DNA of 64,000 bases, taken from contig CANTFL010000467.1 of the NCBI GenBank assembly GCA_947650285.1, positions 62,001 to 126,000 of the forward strand. Reading direction: 5' to 3'. The notes beneath the pieces are model-generated. The model worked only from the letters and a program-made list of their open reading frames with translations, had not been told where the DNA came from and ran no database searches. The translations under genes and the position numbers were made by a program. The DNA comes from Hyaloperonospora brassicae. Lineage: Eukaryota > Oomycota > Peronosporomycetes > Peronosporales > Peronosporaceae. Below, piece by piece: positions 13,277 through 24,017 of this stretch. Each line of letters begins with the position of its first letter. Positions within the stretch are counted from its first letter, which is position 1.

Positions 13277-13626
13277 TGTTAAGAGTCATTGTATCTTACA
13301 GGTAAAAGGTCCTGCAGTTCAAGTGCAAGACCCATTACAGCTAAGCTACTACCGTATTTGATTGGTTGAAATGTGACAGGTCGACACTGGGGACGAAGAG
13401 AGACGGATGCCATGTGACAAGATGACATTTGGGACAGAGAGAGACGGACGCTATGTGACTAAACGACACGCGCAAAAGAGAGAGACGGAGACCATGTGCA
13501 ACTTGGCCTGAGCTAGTTGCAGCATTGTTCGGTCTATGCATAACGTAGTGTTGACATGAGGAATGGTTAACACTGAATATATTTCACTTTTACTTTCACT
13601 TTCCTTTGTACGAGTGCAACTACAAA
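13277..13626 (+). repeat. Copia 3' LTR
   Basis: The second copy of the 8413-8765 repeat. It starts TGTTAAGAGTCATTG and loses similarity after CAACTACAAA. Confidence 0.85.
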
Positions 13627-14800
13627 ATAATTTTGAACACTATGGACAATACATAAGCAGCGATATGAGTAAAAAACAAGCTGTTCGAAATCAAGTCCTG
13701 TCAGTGCACTTTCAAGGTTCGGTGGCACTAACAGCAATTTGTTATGGATCGTGTTACCATTATCAGGTTGTAGATGCTTGCATAAAAGGCTCTCTGACAT
13801 CAAATCGGGTCGTGCTAGCCGACTTCAGGATTAAAAATTAATCGACTACTAATTCCGTGACCTCTGGGCAATTAGAGACATTGTAGCAAAATGGATCGAT
13901 CAATACAGCAAGAAGGTCATGCGTCACGACGAAAGCACCCCGGCTTTATTGTCAATGATGTCGGTGCGCCCATTTTAATGATGCGTGCCTCGTTGAATTC
14001 GGCATTCCGTTCACCATTCTTACCGTCATGTATGTTTGAGGGCGAAGCGGTCAAACAAAACCTGAAACCAGCAGTAGATTTGTAAAATGGCTCCTAACCA
14101 GTACCAGTTCTGAGACGAGCCAACATAGAGCGAAATTGATTAGAGGCAATCCAGTCTATTCAACTGTTTAAGGTTGCAAGATGTCTTTTAATATCCTAAG
14201 CCCGGACGGCATCGCCGGTGCTCAGACGAGTCCGATGGATGTACGGATCGTGCCACCTAAAGTGCCGCTCTCAGTGTGTCTGACAAGGCTGCGGTGGCAA
14301 CGGGACACACATTATCCGTTCTTGACTCGTCTCGGCCGCTCGGGCGGCTGAAAATATAAATAATGTGCAACTGCCGAAGCAAAGGCACAGATGGTAGGGA
14401 AACCCCAATGACCGCGTGTACGGCCCCTCTAAGTGAAATGCGAATAACGAAGTAACCGATAGGCGTAGAGATCGCCTACTTGCCGTAAACCTCTACGAGG
14501 AGATCATCCATATTTGATAATGGCGCGCGTAAAGTCGTCAGCTTTATATTGAGCGCGGACGTCCCGAGATTTCCATCAATGTGTGCGCCCCATATGCCCA
14601 TTTGATAAGCAAATTAGATGTTCTTTTTTAGCTATATGACAACCGCGACACGACCGCGTGCGGGTATGGCGCGCTCGACGGCTCTACATTTCTCGACCCA
14701 ATATCGATTTGGGAACGACATGAACATATCTAGTGTCATTGGCCTACTTAGTCATACTTCGCCAAAACTATGGTGGCGACTGAATTTTACTGACTACAGG
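13627..14800. other. Spacer between Copia and Gypsy-A, no gene recognised
   Basis: GC is higher than in the AT-rich flanks, especially at 14180-14600, which suggests a decayed coding sequence or transposon piece rather than spacer DNA. Short plus-strand frames at 13891-14085 and about 14228-14351 have mixed composition but no motif I can name. Confidence 0.4.
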
Positions 14801-15248
14801 TGTAAAGGCGCACGCCTTGTATTAATCCGACACAAGGTGGTGTGCACTTGAAGTCACGTACGCGTGATGTGAGGAAGCGCAGCAAAGTAGGCAGACCTCG
14901 AAAGGTCTATTTAAGGGAAAAAGTAGAACTGTATATAATATAGGTATGTTTTCTTAATCAACCATCTTTTGAATGAGCTAAGCATATTCATCTACAATCT
15001 CCTATGTGGGTTTCTTTTTCACTACCCATTGCGCGCATCCAGCAGAGATTGGTGATCAATCATGTTGATGTACCGTGAACATCAACCATCAGATATAGAA
15101 CACCGTTAAAGAAATATTACCCTCGAGGGTTATTTTTCTTCAACACAACTCCTTATAAGTAATGCCGATGGAACATAATCTAAATAGATAATGCTCAAAA
15201 ATTGATATAAATATGTCTATATTTATGTAACGGGCTCACCCCATTACA
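14801..15248 (-). repeat. Gypsy-A 3' LTR
   Basis: Direct repeat of 22608-23054. The central 130 bases (from about 15055) look identical between copies; differences gather at the ends. It carries a short internal palindrome at its element-5' edge (TGTAACGGG...CATTACA). On the minus strand it begins TGTAATGGGG and ends TACA. Confidence 0.88.
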
Positions 15249-15270
15249 TCACCTTCCTCTTTACCATCAG
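15249..15270 (-). promoter_or_regulatory. Gypsy-A polypurine tract
   Basis: On the minus strand the bases just before the 3' LTR read GGTAAAGAGGAAGGTGA, purine-rich as expected for plus-strand priming. Confidence 0.65.
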
Positions 15271-15309
15271 TCACCCTAGTGATTGATTATAAAATTGGTG
15301 ACAGAGTGA

Positions 15310-16466
15310 TCACCGTAGGTTCGCTTTGCGGGAAAATGAACACTTGCTGGTTCTGACCAACGTATTTAAACTTTTAGGCATGAAAGGTTCGTCCATGCAC
15401 TGCAAAACAAGGCCGCCAGTAATTTGGCTGCACGGATGCGAGCATCTAGATAATAGGCTGTACAAGACTCAGCAGCAGGTTTCAATTTACCTGCTGCTGC
15501 CAGTAAGAATTCTGCAACCTTCTTAATTGCAGTAGCACGTGGTCGTACATGTCCTGCTCCCTCAACCGCATTTCGGCTGCGGAAGTTTGTTCCATGTGCC
15601 GAAATTCCGAGATAGAGGTGGTCTATACGCGCGAGCCGAATTCTCCATACCACCTAAATTGTGCGCAGAGACCTATCGTAAGGTAATGGAATCGGCGAAT
15701 GCTGCGCCTCGAGGCATTCTCGACAAAAACTTGCTCCATATAATGTTCGGTTCGTCCGACGAGTTTGTTAAATCTTCGCTAAGATAGATCCGATCGAGCT
15801 CGTATTAATTCGAGGCGAGTGCGAAACATGAGGACGTAAATCCTCGTGATAATGTCGATGACTCTTCGCGGAGTCATCTTAGTCTTATCCACAGCAACAC
15901 CAGGTATTGAGGAGATCGTGGTGCTAGCTCTCATGTTGGCCCCACACAGGAGGAGCAGTATCGCAATGCGCTGCGATATGCTCTTTAAAACAAGCCATAG
16001 ATGTCTACCTTAAGCGATTTGAGACAGCGGAGTGCTTATACCACTGGGAGTTGTCGAATCACAATTTAACTCGTCAAGAATCCATGGACTTGATCCCGAT
16101 GCGAAACGGTATCACACAGAGCATGAATTCTACATCGATGTCTATTTTAGACGTCGATGGTGCCACGGTAACTTTAAAAGAAACGTATTCTCGTGGGTTT
16201 AGGCGTGGAATTATTTCATCGGCAACATTGAGAATGTTGGTTGTGACACTTGGCTGGACAAACTTACTGCATCTCGCAATAGGTTTAACCAGAATATCGT
16301 AAGTGGTGCTCGGTTAATTTTGCACCGATTGTCTCGAAAGGCAGGATTTTTTTGCCTCTCGTGGGAAGAGAAATGTCAGGGTTGTAACGATCACTCTGTT
16401 TGCGTCCCTAGGGAGTCCTACTTGCCTAATAAACCCCACAAGAGGGCGCATTTTCTTCCAAAATGA
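15310..16466 (+). pseudogene. Antisense reading frame inside Gypsy-A, Cys-rich C-terminus
   Basis: This lies on the strand opposite to gag-pol, between the pol stop and the 3' LTR. The best part is about 16203-16466: 88 codons open to a TGA at 16464-16466, with GCDTWLDKLTASRNRF and a Cys cluster CLSWEEKCQGCNDHSVC that could bind zinc. Upstream, decayed segments on the same strand read coding-like: RFVHALQNKAASNLAARMRA (about 15390-15450), ETYRKVMESANAAPRGILDK (about 15670-15730) and TQEEQYRNALRYAL (about 15940-15985). Five or more frame changes or stops separate them. The frame ends 47 bp before the pol stop, which converges from the other side. I do not recognise the family. It may be an accessory antisense gene of the element, a captured host gene, or part of a nested insertion. 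The minus-strand reading of the 15660-15790 part is also fairly open, so the strand of that piece is less certain. Confidence 0.5.
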
Positions 16467-16513
16467 TCTAAGGGATTTAGAACCTACAATCTCTTTACAA
16501 ACGCGTTGGACAT

Positions 16514-18509
16514 TTATTCGACGGTTTCGCTCCATCGTCTGTTGAGGACATCATACTGCACGACAAGACCGGGCCAATCCATCATCATCTGGGATCAGTG
16601 CTTTCAGTCGTTACACGATTGTGGATACCTACGCCACTAGACGAGATAAGTCGTTCTTGAACCTGATTCGTTACGGTGGTTGAAGATACGCTCCACCAGG
16701 AAGCGTTGACCACCGTGTGAGTCCCTTGAAGTATGAGTAGGAGGAGGATGAAACCCCTACTTAAAGTCGTTCGGCTCGCCATTTCAACAAATACGAGATG
16801 CATCGCGCAAACGATCAATTTAGCGGAGATTTGGAGCACGATACAGAACAGGCGCTACTCTCTGTCCAATTACGTGCGGCAAAACCGCAATGATCGGGAG
16901 GCAGATAGGGGAAGGATCGTGCCGATTGCTCCCTCGACTAACTTTAGGATAATCGTGATGTCCTCTCCTTATTCAAAGAGCTGGAGACAGCTTGCAGAGA
17001 TATCTCCGAACTGCGTGATGAGGTCTCTTCGTTGAACATCCAGACTGATCGTCTGAATATCGAACGTAAGAACCTAATTAAGGTTCTTAAACGTGATGGG
17101 TATCTTCATCGTCGGAAGAGAGCTCGTAGTGACAGTACGGGATAAGACACCTCACGTCAAACGTAAGATGCGTGCGCATTTTACGTGGCAGCTTAATCGT
17201 GTATGCGTTGCCTTGTCGGCGCGGCAAAAGAAAGGGGCCGAATGCTTGGGCAGTAGTTTGTTGCTGCCCAAGTTAGTTACTACATGTCTAGGTAAGTTAA
17301 CCGTAGATATTACGACCAAGTCACCGATAATAAATAAAGGAAAATATGCTCTTTTATTGTTGTCAGCCTTCCGTGTCTGCTGGTCCACCGCAAAAGCGAT
17401 GATATTCTGCACAATCCAGACCAATGCTTCACAATCCAGCAGAAATCTTTCTGCTGAATCCGCTTGTTGTGTTCAGGTTAGTTTGTGCGAACTTTAGAAA
17501 GGGTCTTCCTCTTTATTTTCATCAGCGACATTTTCACCATCCTCGCTGGAGTAGTTGTTGGCGATGCTACAAATACCAACATCTTCATCATCATCTGATT
17601 CAATAATAGTGTCGTCGATATTATTTAGGTGGTCTTCTTCATCGATGTCGACTTGATCGACATCGGCGTCATACGTGATGAAGTTAGCGCCGACATGTGA
17701 TGAGCAAGATCGAGAATTTTTGTGCTCGAGCAAGACCCTCCCCCCTTATCCAACAGTCCCACTTCAACAGGGAGGGCAGACGTGGATGACGTAAGCCATC
17801 CATGAAGAAATATGTGTGTTGAGTCACATCATGCCCCGAATTATTAATAGCGAATTGCATTAGAGTAGGAATTAGCTTCAACTCGAGAACAAGTGAACGT
17901 AGCCATGAGGATCTCGTGGAGGACGCGATTCGCACGTTCCGTCTGACCATCTGTTTCCGGTTAGTCAGATGTTGACATCTGAAACCGCGTTCCGAGTATT
18001 CGGGACACGGACTGCCAAAACTTGGCCGTGAATCGAGGGTCACGGTCGGATACGAGTAGAATGGGTATACCATGAAGTCATAAAACAGTGTCGATCCAGA
18101 CATGCGCACACATTCGAGGGTTGATCGACATTGAAACTGCATCCAGATGAATCATTCTACTGAAAAGGTCAACAAACACAAGAATACCATTATTCTTGCG
18201 AGCGCCTTCAGGGAACCCGAAGTTGAAGTCCATTGAAACGGACTGCCAGCACTCTACCGGGACAAGAAGAGGCTTAAAGGTTGCACGGGATGAAGGACTG
18301 TTCTTCACACGTTTATAAACCTCACAAGAACGAATGTACTTGCGGAAAAAATGATACTGGCGGAGCCAGTATAACTCACGACTTAACGTAAGGTAAGTCT
18401 TTTCTCTACCGCGATGACCACCTGTTGGGGCATCGTTAATTTCATTCAAAATGCGCAAGCGAAAAATGTTATAAGTGGCGACGACGACACGAGGCGTGTC
18501 GCCCGCCAA
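16514..18509 (-). pseudogene. pol: Gypsy-A integrase with C-terminal chromodomain
   Basis: Integrase inserts the element cDNA; a chromodomain is thought to steer it to chromatin. The zinc-binding part at about 18300-18430 keeps GGHRGREKTYLTL, but the second Cys of the CxxC pair is replaced (SCEVYKRVK). The core keeps all three acidic positions across frames: FVDLFSRMIHLDA (about 18150), VSDRDPRFTAKFW (about 18010-18045) and DGQTERANR (about 17945). An Asp/Glu-rich linker ends in a stop at 17494. The C-terminal part resumes at 17152-17424 (VNLPRHVVTNLGSNKLLPK) and about 17160 (PRKMRTH). The chromodomain is at about 16540-16700: GGQRFLVERIFNHRNESGSR and TYLV, then a stop and W. The final stop TAA is at 16514-16516. 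Confidence 0.85.
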
Positions 18510-18634
18510 CGGCCGTATAGTACATCAACCCGTTCCGTGTGTGCATAGGTTCAAATCGGATAGGTACAAAGCCGGTATATATTTACAAGATTTACTTGAT
18601 GAATTTACCAGATACTCCGTCAAGCGCAGAAATT

Positions 18635-20060
18635 TTATGTTATGTACGAAATCCTTTCGCACATCGTCGAGTAAACTTGACGATAACACACTGTCTGAAA
18701 GTGCTGCAACAATGTACTTAACTTCACTGTTGGATTGTGCGCCCGACTCGAAATCGGGTCGGCGCGATATGCGTCAGCGACAAAATTTACTCGTACAACT
18801 TTATACTCGACGGAAAAGTTGTATTCCGCGATGTAAGACAGCCACCTCGCACTTTGTTGCGAGAGGTAGGGACTGTTTATGACCGTGCGTAGTGACGCAT
18901 GGTCCGTATAGACGATGAACGGTCTACCTTTAAAGAGATGAACCCGGAACTTAGCCTGTGCATATTTCATGGCAAGGAGTTCCTTGTCATGCACTGGGTA
19001 ATGACGCGTAGCTTCTAACAGCTGACGCGATTGATAGCAGATGACGCATTCTGCGCCATCTGTGTCATACTGCATCAACGCACAGCCGATAGCAGAATCG
19101 CTGGCGTCACAGACCACATGAAAAGGTCTGGCCTGATCTGAATTTGCCAAGATGGGCGATTGCATCAAGCTTTTCTTGATGCTTTCAAAGAACGCTGATA
19201 GTCAGCGTTCCGTGGCCACTTCACATGTTTCTTGAGCAAGCAAGAAAGATATACAGTCATCTCGGCGTAGTTGCGCGAGTACTTGTGCAAGTACATAGCT
19301 AAGCCTTAGGAACTTCCTTAGTCCCTTGACATCGACTGGCACTGGCCAGTCGGTGATCGCCTTGATCTTTACGGGATCATGGCGTACGCCTTGTTTGTCG
19401 ACAATGCATCCAAGAAGTGGTATTTCGCTTGCCGCAAATATACACATCTTGTGCTTGGCATATAACTTATGCTTGCGCATAAGTTGCAGAACCTGACAAA
19501 TATGAGTTCTGTGAACTTCCACGTCCGTCTTTCCGTCCATAGCCCGGCTATGGACGAACACATCGTCGAATTAAATCGGTTTATCTTTTCGCACCGGTGT
19601 TCAACAGATTTGTAACACATCCGTTGAATGTTGCAGGGGCATTACTCAGCCCATGTTTCTTCGCTACCCACTCCCACAGCATACCGCTGGGGGTATTCAC
19701 TGCCGTGAACGGGATGTCCCGTTCACGCATGAGTATCTGATAGAATCCATCTATAAGATTCATGGACGAAAAGATGGTACTCTTTGACATACCATCTATG
19801 ATTACGTCCTTCCTCGGTATCGGCGTCTGATCCGGTACCGTTGCAGCATTCAATTTGTCGAACGCGTGCACTATCCGCCATCCTCCTGTGGCATTTCGCA
19901 CACAGAAGGTCGGAGAGCTGTGGGGGGATGTTGATTCCCTCACATGGCCCGCTGCTAAGTGATCGGCAAAGCTCTTGTCGATTGCTAGCACCTGTTCACG
20001 AGGCAGTGACCACTGCTTCATGACACAGTACTTCGAGACCGGTTTAAGCTAGATCTCGTG
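18635..20060 (-). pseudogene. pol: Gypsy-A reverse transcriptase and RNase H
   Basis: RT starts with SLPREQVLAIDKSFADHL (about 19960-20010) and continues through GGWRIVHAFDKLNAATV and NAPATFNGCVTNLL in one 146-codon frame. The catalytic FDD follows in a second frame near 19550 (DDVFVHSRAMDG), just after an in-frame stop. The thumb region (PLLGCIVDKQGVRHDP) is at 19202-19561. RNase H occupies 18635-19168, with VVCDASDSAIGCALMQYD, HDKELLAMKYAQAKF and VYTDHASLRTVI; the usual Asp-Glu-Asp catalytic residues are present. This is the best preserved part of the element, with about four breaks. Confidence 0.9.
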
Positions 20061-20972
20061 TCGAGTACCTTTGTCCTTAGGCAACTCGCAAGGTACGGAT
20101 TCAGGGAACACATCCCTGAATACGATCAAATCCCTATACAAAGGATTTGACAGAAGTGACTTTCAGGATTGAGACGTGTATCGCTCAATCCGAAACCTTC
20201 TCATCGAGGACAATTTCGTCCAACGATGAGCTGCTGAGAACCCGTTTGTTCTCAGCTAATCATGTTGCCGATCGAACATAAGCCACATACTCATCCTTTG
20301 TGACGAGTATGCAGATCAGTTTGATTTTGCCACTACGCAGAACACGCAAGAACCGTTTCGGTTCGAGCGTCGGCAATTGAGTTATCTCCGAAGTTAACTT
20401 CGGAGGCACAATCAGATCAAGTGTATAAGCGCCTACACTTGATCTGTCATTAACCAAAAGGTTCAATGTCTCGGATTTTTCCTGGGAACTTGTTTCCACA
20501 GGTTGCTGAGAGCCTAAATGCTCCACATTAAAGTCTTATGAAATCTCTGTCTTAATATTGTGGGGACTTTTTCCCTCGACTTCTTCTGACTGTGGATGTG
20601 TATCCACAGTCAGGTCTCAATCCTCTACGGCCGACTCGCTAGTCGACCTAGGATTTCCATGTTGCCCTTTGGAGGCAACAGGTTTCTTCTGTATAATATG
20701 CTGCCCGCTAGGCATGCATCCATGTCCCGGTCCACTCGACTTATTCGAGTGGTGGAACTTCGGCGCCGCCTGTGCTTCTGTACAGCCGCCGGGATCTTTC
20801 TCGACAATGAAGTGATCAGCTACACTGAGATCTTGTGCAGTCGTGCTAATGACCGTACCGAAAGTGAGGCCATCTTATTCATTCGCAGTACATCCACTCG
20901 TTTGTGGACGCTCCATGTCGTTCATCAGATGGTATCTGATGAACAAGCGGCATGCATCTTTACATATCGGTG

Positions 20973-21260
20973 TTACCAGCTCACCCTTGTTTCATAACTT
21001 CTGATCCACGGTAATCTGAGAATGACGTTAAGTTTGTCATATAGATCAAGTACGATAAATTCCACATTGTATTGTTCGCCCTCTAACGTGTAGTGGATTC
21101 CCACTTCACCCTTCTGAATGGAAATTGATGCGCCTGTGGCGAGGCGCACAATCATCCTCGTGAGGGGAATGTCGCGCTCAACTAACTTGAGCCTATGACT
21201 CTCTAGTTACTGGTAACGAACAAAGTCATTCATCACCCTTACAGACAACTAGGGCGTTAA
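20973..21260 (-). pseudogene. pol: Gypsy-A aspartic protease remnant
   Basis: The frame 20973-21155 gives RLATGASISIQKGEVGIHYT and FIVLDLYDKLNVILRLPW, the C-terminal half of a retropepsin of Gypsy type. Upstream, NDFVRYQ and ERDIPLTRM are readable near 21170-21230. The catalytic D-S/T-G itself is not readable: that region is frameshifted. About 900 bp between this and RT (20060-20970) holds broken linker sequence; LEPKRFLRVLRSGKI at about 20330-20375 is one recognisable piece. Confidence 0.75.
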
Positions 21261-21539
21261 GTGATCTATCGTTTGTCACTTTATACTTCAGATGATAAGT
21301 GATAACTCATTATAGGTCAAATTTAAACAAATGTTTTGTATCTGGAGCAACTTCTGTCAAGAGATTTGCCAATTCTCTCGAGGTTGCTGGATCAGTAAGG
21401 CGCTCCGCACCTACTGACCTGACCATTTTTTGATGGTTTGTCTCGCTGTTGCGGTTTCGCAACAGCGCTGGACCCACGCCCATTGCCCTTTCTGGTAATA
21501 GGTCGCTCAATCCGCTCAGTACTGCTTGGTACTAGGCGT

Positions 21540-22260
21540 GATGCACTACACTCGTAAGATTAGTGTCCTAGCTTCTGACAACAATTTAACTTTTGCAATG
21601 GCTTGTTGTTTGAAAAGCGAGGTCTCTCGATCTCAGTATAACAAAGATCCATGGGTTCTGAACCTCCAGTCTCTTGTCGTCTCGGTAGAGAAGTAGACTT
21701 TAAGTTAGCCATAGCCTGTCTCATGCTAAAGTCCTCCTGTCCTGCAGATGCGATTGCTTGTTCAAGCGTATCCAGATTAAAGCAAACTGAGAATATTCAT
21801 AACGGGACTATCTGCGAGCCCCTGTATCAACACATTAATAAAAGTGCGTTCATGTACAGGTTTCGCAATTATACTTCTCGCGAGGAGTCATATATGCTGA
21901 GCATAAGCGTTCACATCACTCTTACCCTATTTGAGGTTCAGGAGCTCAGATCGAGCCCTGAACTCATACCGAGACGGTTCAAACGTTTTTCAATATGGAA
22001 TTCAAAGTCTTTTAGCCACCGAAAGCATATGGGTCACTCATCTCCACCGCTTAGGTCCAAGTCTTGGCACTTCCTGCCACGGGGATTGATCAAATATGAG
22101 TTTCATTTGCTCATCGTCGACACCACGTGCCTTTATGGTCTGTCTAGTTTGACAAACCATAATAACAGGGAGTCTTCCTCGACCCCTCTGTACTTAAAAC
22201 TATCGATCTTCAAGGAATCGGGACGTTGCGTGTGTGTCGTCCCGCCCACAGCAGCATTAC
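21540..22260 (-). pseudogene. gag: Gypsy-A Gag with degenerate zinc knuckle
   Basis: Minus-strand translation of about 21975-21650 gives RARSELLNLK, SDVNAYAQHI, HERTFINVLIQGLADSPVMN and, after a frame change, NLDTLEQAIASAGQEDFSMR: the retrotransposon Gag core with its helical repeats. MDLCYTE and then NCCQKLGH and SYEC at about 21545-21650 form a zinc knuckle with altered spacing and a stop after the His. The N-terminal region between 22260 and the 5' LTR is too decayed to read. The overlapping plus-strand 204-codon frame at 21651-22265 is a shadow of this gene. Confidence 0.75.
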
Positions 22261-22588
22261 GTTAATGCTGTTTTAACAGCTCTATCTGTTGATCACCGAG
22301 TTCTCTAAATGGAATGGCCTTTTCAGAGCCATGCAAATAAAGCAAGGCTAGCAGTTCTATTTCAGCAAAAAATTCATTTAAAATGAACTGGCTATAGAGG
22401 CATGATGTTGGTCCCTGTTTAGAGACTCCAACATAGCGTCAACGCCAATGTCGCCCACGGCAGCGCCCATTCGCCTTATCGCGGCCCATTCGAGGTCAAA
22501 TAAATAAGCAAAGCCTTTACGTGTCACGTGACAGCTCTCTACCCAACCATCATGTTCAAATTGGATAAGATGGGTGGTCGTTGGACGG

Positions 22589-22605
22589 TCTACAAAGTTC
22601 TGCCA
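22589..22605 (-). promoter_or_regulatory. Gypsy-A candidate primer-binding site
   Basis: Two bases after the 5' LTR the minus strand reads TGGCAGAACTTTGTAGA. It starts with TGG, as a tRNA-complementary site should. Gypsy-B has a near-identical sequence at the same place. I could not match it to a named tRNA. Confidence 0.5.
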
Positions 22606-22607
22606 GG

Positions 22608-23054
22608 TGTAGCGGGGCTTGCCTTGTAATAATCCGACACAAGGTGGTGCACACCCGACGTCACAGACACATGACGTGAGGAAGCGCAGCGAAGTAGGCA
22701 GACCTCGAAAGGTCTTCTTTAAGGGAAAAAGTAGAACTGTATATAATATAGGTATGTTTCCTTAATAAACCATCTTTTGAATGAGCTAAGCATATTCAAC
22801 TACAATCTACTATGTGGGTTTCTTTCTCACTACCCATTGCGCGCATCCAGCAGAGATTGGTGATCAATCATGTTGATGTACCGTGAACATCAACCATCAG
22901 ATATAGAACACCGTTAAAGAAATATTACCCTCGAGGGTTATTTTTCTTCAACACAACTCCTTATAAGTAATGCCGATGGAACATAATCTAAATAGATAAT
23001 GCTCAAAAATTGATATAAAGATGTCTTTTTTTATGTAATGAGACCCTCATTACA
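22608..23054 (-). repeat. Gypsy-A 5' LTR
   Basis: Direct repeat partner of 14801-15248 in the same orientation. It holds the 5' end of the minus-strand element, so the promoter would lie here. It ends on the right with CTCATTACA. Confidence 0.88.
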
Positions 23055-23284
23055 TGGGGGATTCAGCACTAAGCCGACAAGACTATTGTGGACATGCTGT
23101 TGACTACTCTTTCGTCATTTTATCGGGAAACAGAGTCTACACCTGTCTTTTGACAGTGTTGCGCCTGGTAGAACAAGGCCATGTAAGCATTATATACTCG
23201 ATATGGAAATGACATTGATGCTCATACAGCGATACTTACAAACAAGTCGACAGCACGGTGCGACTGGGATTGGCAGATGATTTA

Positions 23285-23814
23285 TGTAGCGGACCTACAC
23301 AGCTTTCAAGTCAGAGGAAGACTTAATGCTCAATGAGCAACTTTGGATCTACGAACCCGACTCAAAGAGTTAGCAACTCTGAGATCTAAGGTTTGGTTCA
23401 AAGAATCCGACTCAAAGAGTCAACAAGCTCAAAGAGCTTACGGTCCAAGTTCCAGGGGAATCAAACGATTTAAAGAATCGAACGCACAGAGTGCAAAAGG
23501 AGTAGCTTCCTTAACAAGGCGTTGCTACTTCCTAACGATCGCAAGACGCCTCAGAGAGGCACGTGTCTTTTTTTGATCAAAATGGGAACTGAATTTTATT
23601 TCTTTCTTAAAATTAAAAGAACACCGTAGAACAAAGTAAATAACCTACTCACTTATGTCCTAAATAAACCTATTAGAAGATTTCGTAATTAATGGTTGAC
23701 AGACATCAGTCTTCAACGATTGATACTTGTGTTCTAATATTACTTTAAAGGGGATCCCATCCCTTGTGTTTACCACACCGATTGTCGACTACCAATCGAC
23801 GTGTAACCCCGTCA
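23285..23814 (-). repeat. Gypsy-B 3' LTR
   Basis: Pairs with 30896-31427. By eye about five differences lie in the first 75 bases, and only one or two in the following 440 apart from the right end. Both copies hold an identical 77-codon plus-strand frame apart from its first two or three codons; I take this as a by-product of copy identity, not a gene. Confidence 0.92.
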
Positions 23815-23828
23815 CCCCCCCCCCACCA
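23815..23828 (-). promoter_or_regulatory. Gypsy-B polypurine tract (G run)
   Basis: On the minus strand GGTG and then a run of ten G abuts the 3' LTR. A homopolymer G run is an unusual form of polypurine tract and may have grown by slippage. Confidence 0.65.
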
Positions 23829-24017
23829 GACTGACATTTTCACAAAACGTCAATCTAATTTTTTCCTCGAAGAGGACGGTGTGTGTGTGCGCTTCAACCT
23901 TACGGTTGGCAAAACACATAACACCACGGAATCGCCACCCCATGAGTCCTCGACCTCTCGTCTTACATCGGCATCGATGTGGATGTGGATTATGGTAGCG
24001 ATACCGATAGATAAGGT

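Larger units (their letters stand above)
8413..13626 (+). mobile_element. Ty1/Copia LTR retrotransposon, full-length but decayed
   Basis: Direct LTRs of about 350 bp flank an internal region that reads, in Copia order, Gag with CCHC knuckle, protease, integrase, reverse transcriptase and RNase H, all on the plus strand. A polypurine tract (GAGGAGGAA) abuts the 3' LTR, and the LTRs start with TG. I found no matching 5-bp target duplication: ACCTA lies upstream of the 5' LTR, and the right flank differs. The coding region holds many stops and frameshifts, so the copy is dead. The Gag style (Pro/Ala-rich leader, then a segment beginning KPFDGKE) is like oomycete Copia elements as I know them; that assignment is from memory, not from a search. 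Confidence 0.9.
14801..23054 (-). mobile_element. Gypsy-A: chromodomain Gypsy LTR retrotransposon
   Basis: Two direct LTRs (14801-15248 and 22608-23054) flank an internal region that reads on the minus strand in Gypsy order: Gag with zinc knuckle, protease, RT, RNase H, integrase, chromodomain. A purine-rich tract precedes the 3' LTR, and a TGG-starting primer-binding candidate follows the 5' LTR. The pol frame is broken many times. Unusually, about 1.2 kb between the pol stop and the 3' LTR reads as coding on the plus strand. No clear target duplication is seen (ACAGG on the left, TGGGG on the right). Confidence 0.9.

Noticed and set aside
16978..17145. Plus-strand coiled-coil-like frame with a basic end in Gypsy-A
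   Set aside because: The minus strand there reads the integrase C-terminal segment and leads on to a clear chromodomain at 16540-16700, so the plus-strand frame is a shadow of pol.
21651..22265. 204-codon plus-strand frame
   Set aside because: Antisense shadow of the Gypsy-A Gag gene, which reads with family motifs on the minus strand.
23055..23284. Short spacer between Gypsy-A and Gypsy-B tested for target duplications or a third element
   Set aside because: No repeat, frame or duplication found beyond an inconclusive GATT match.
23343..23576. Identical 77-codon frames in 23343-23576 and 30954-31187
   Set aside because: Both lie in the Gypsy-B LTRs; their identity follows from LTR identity and the product has no known features.
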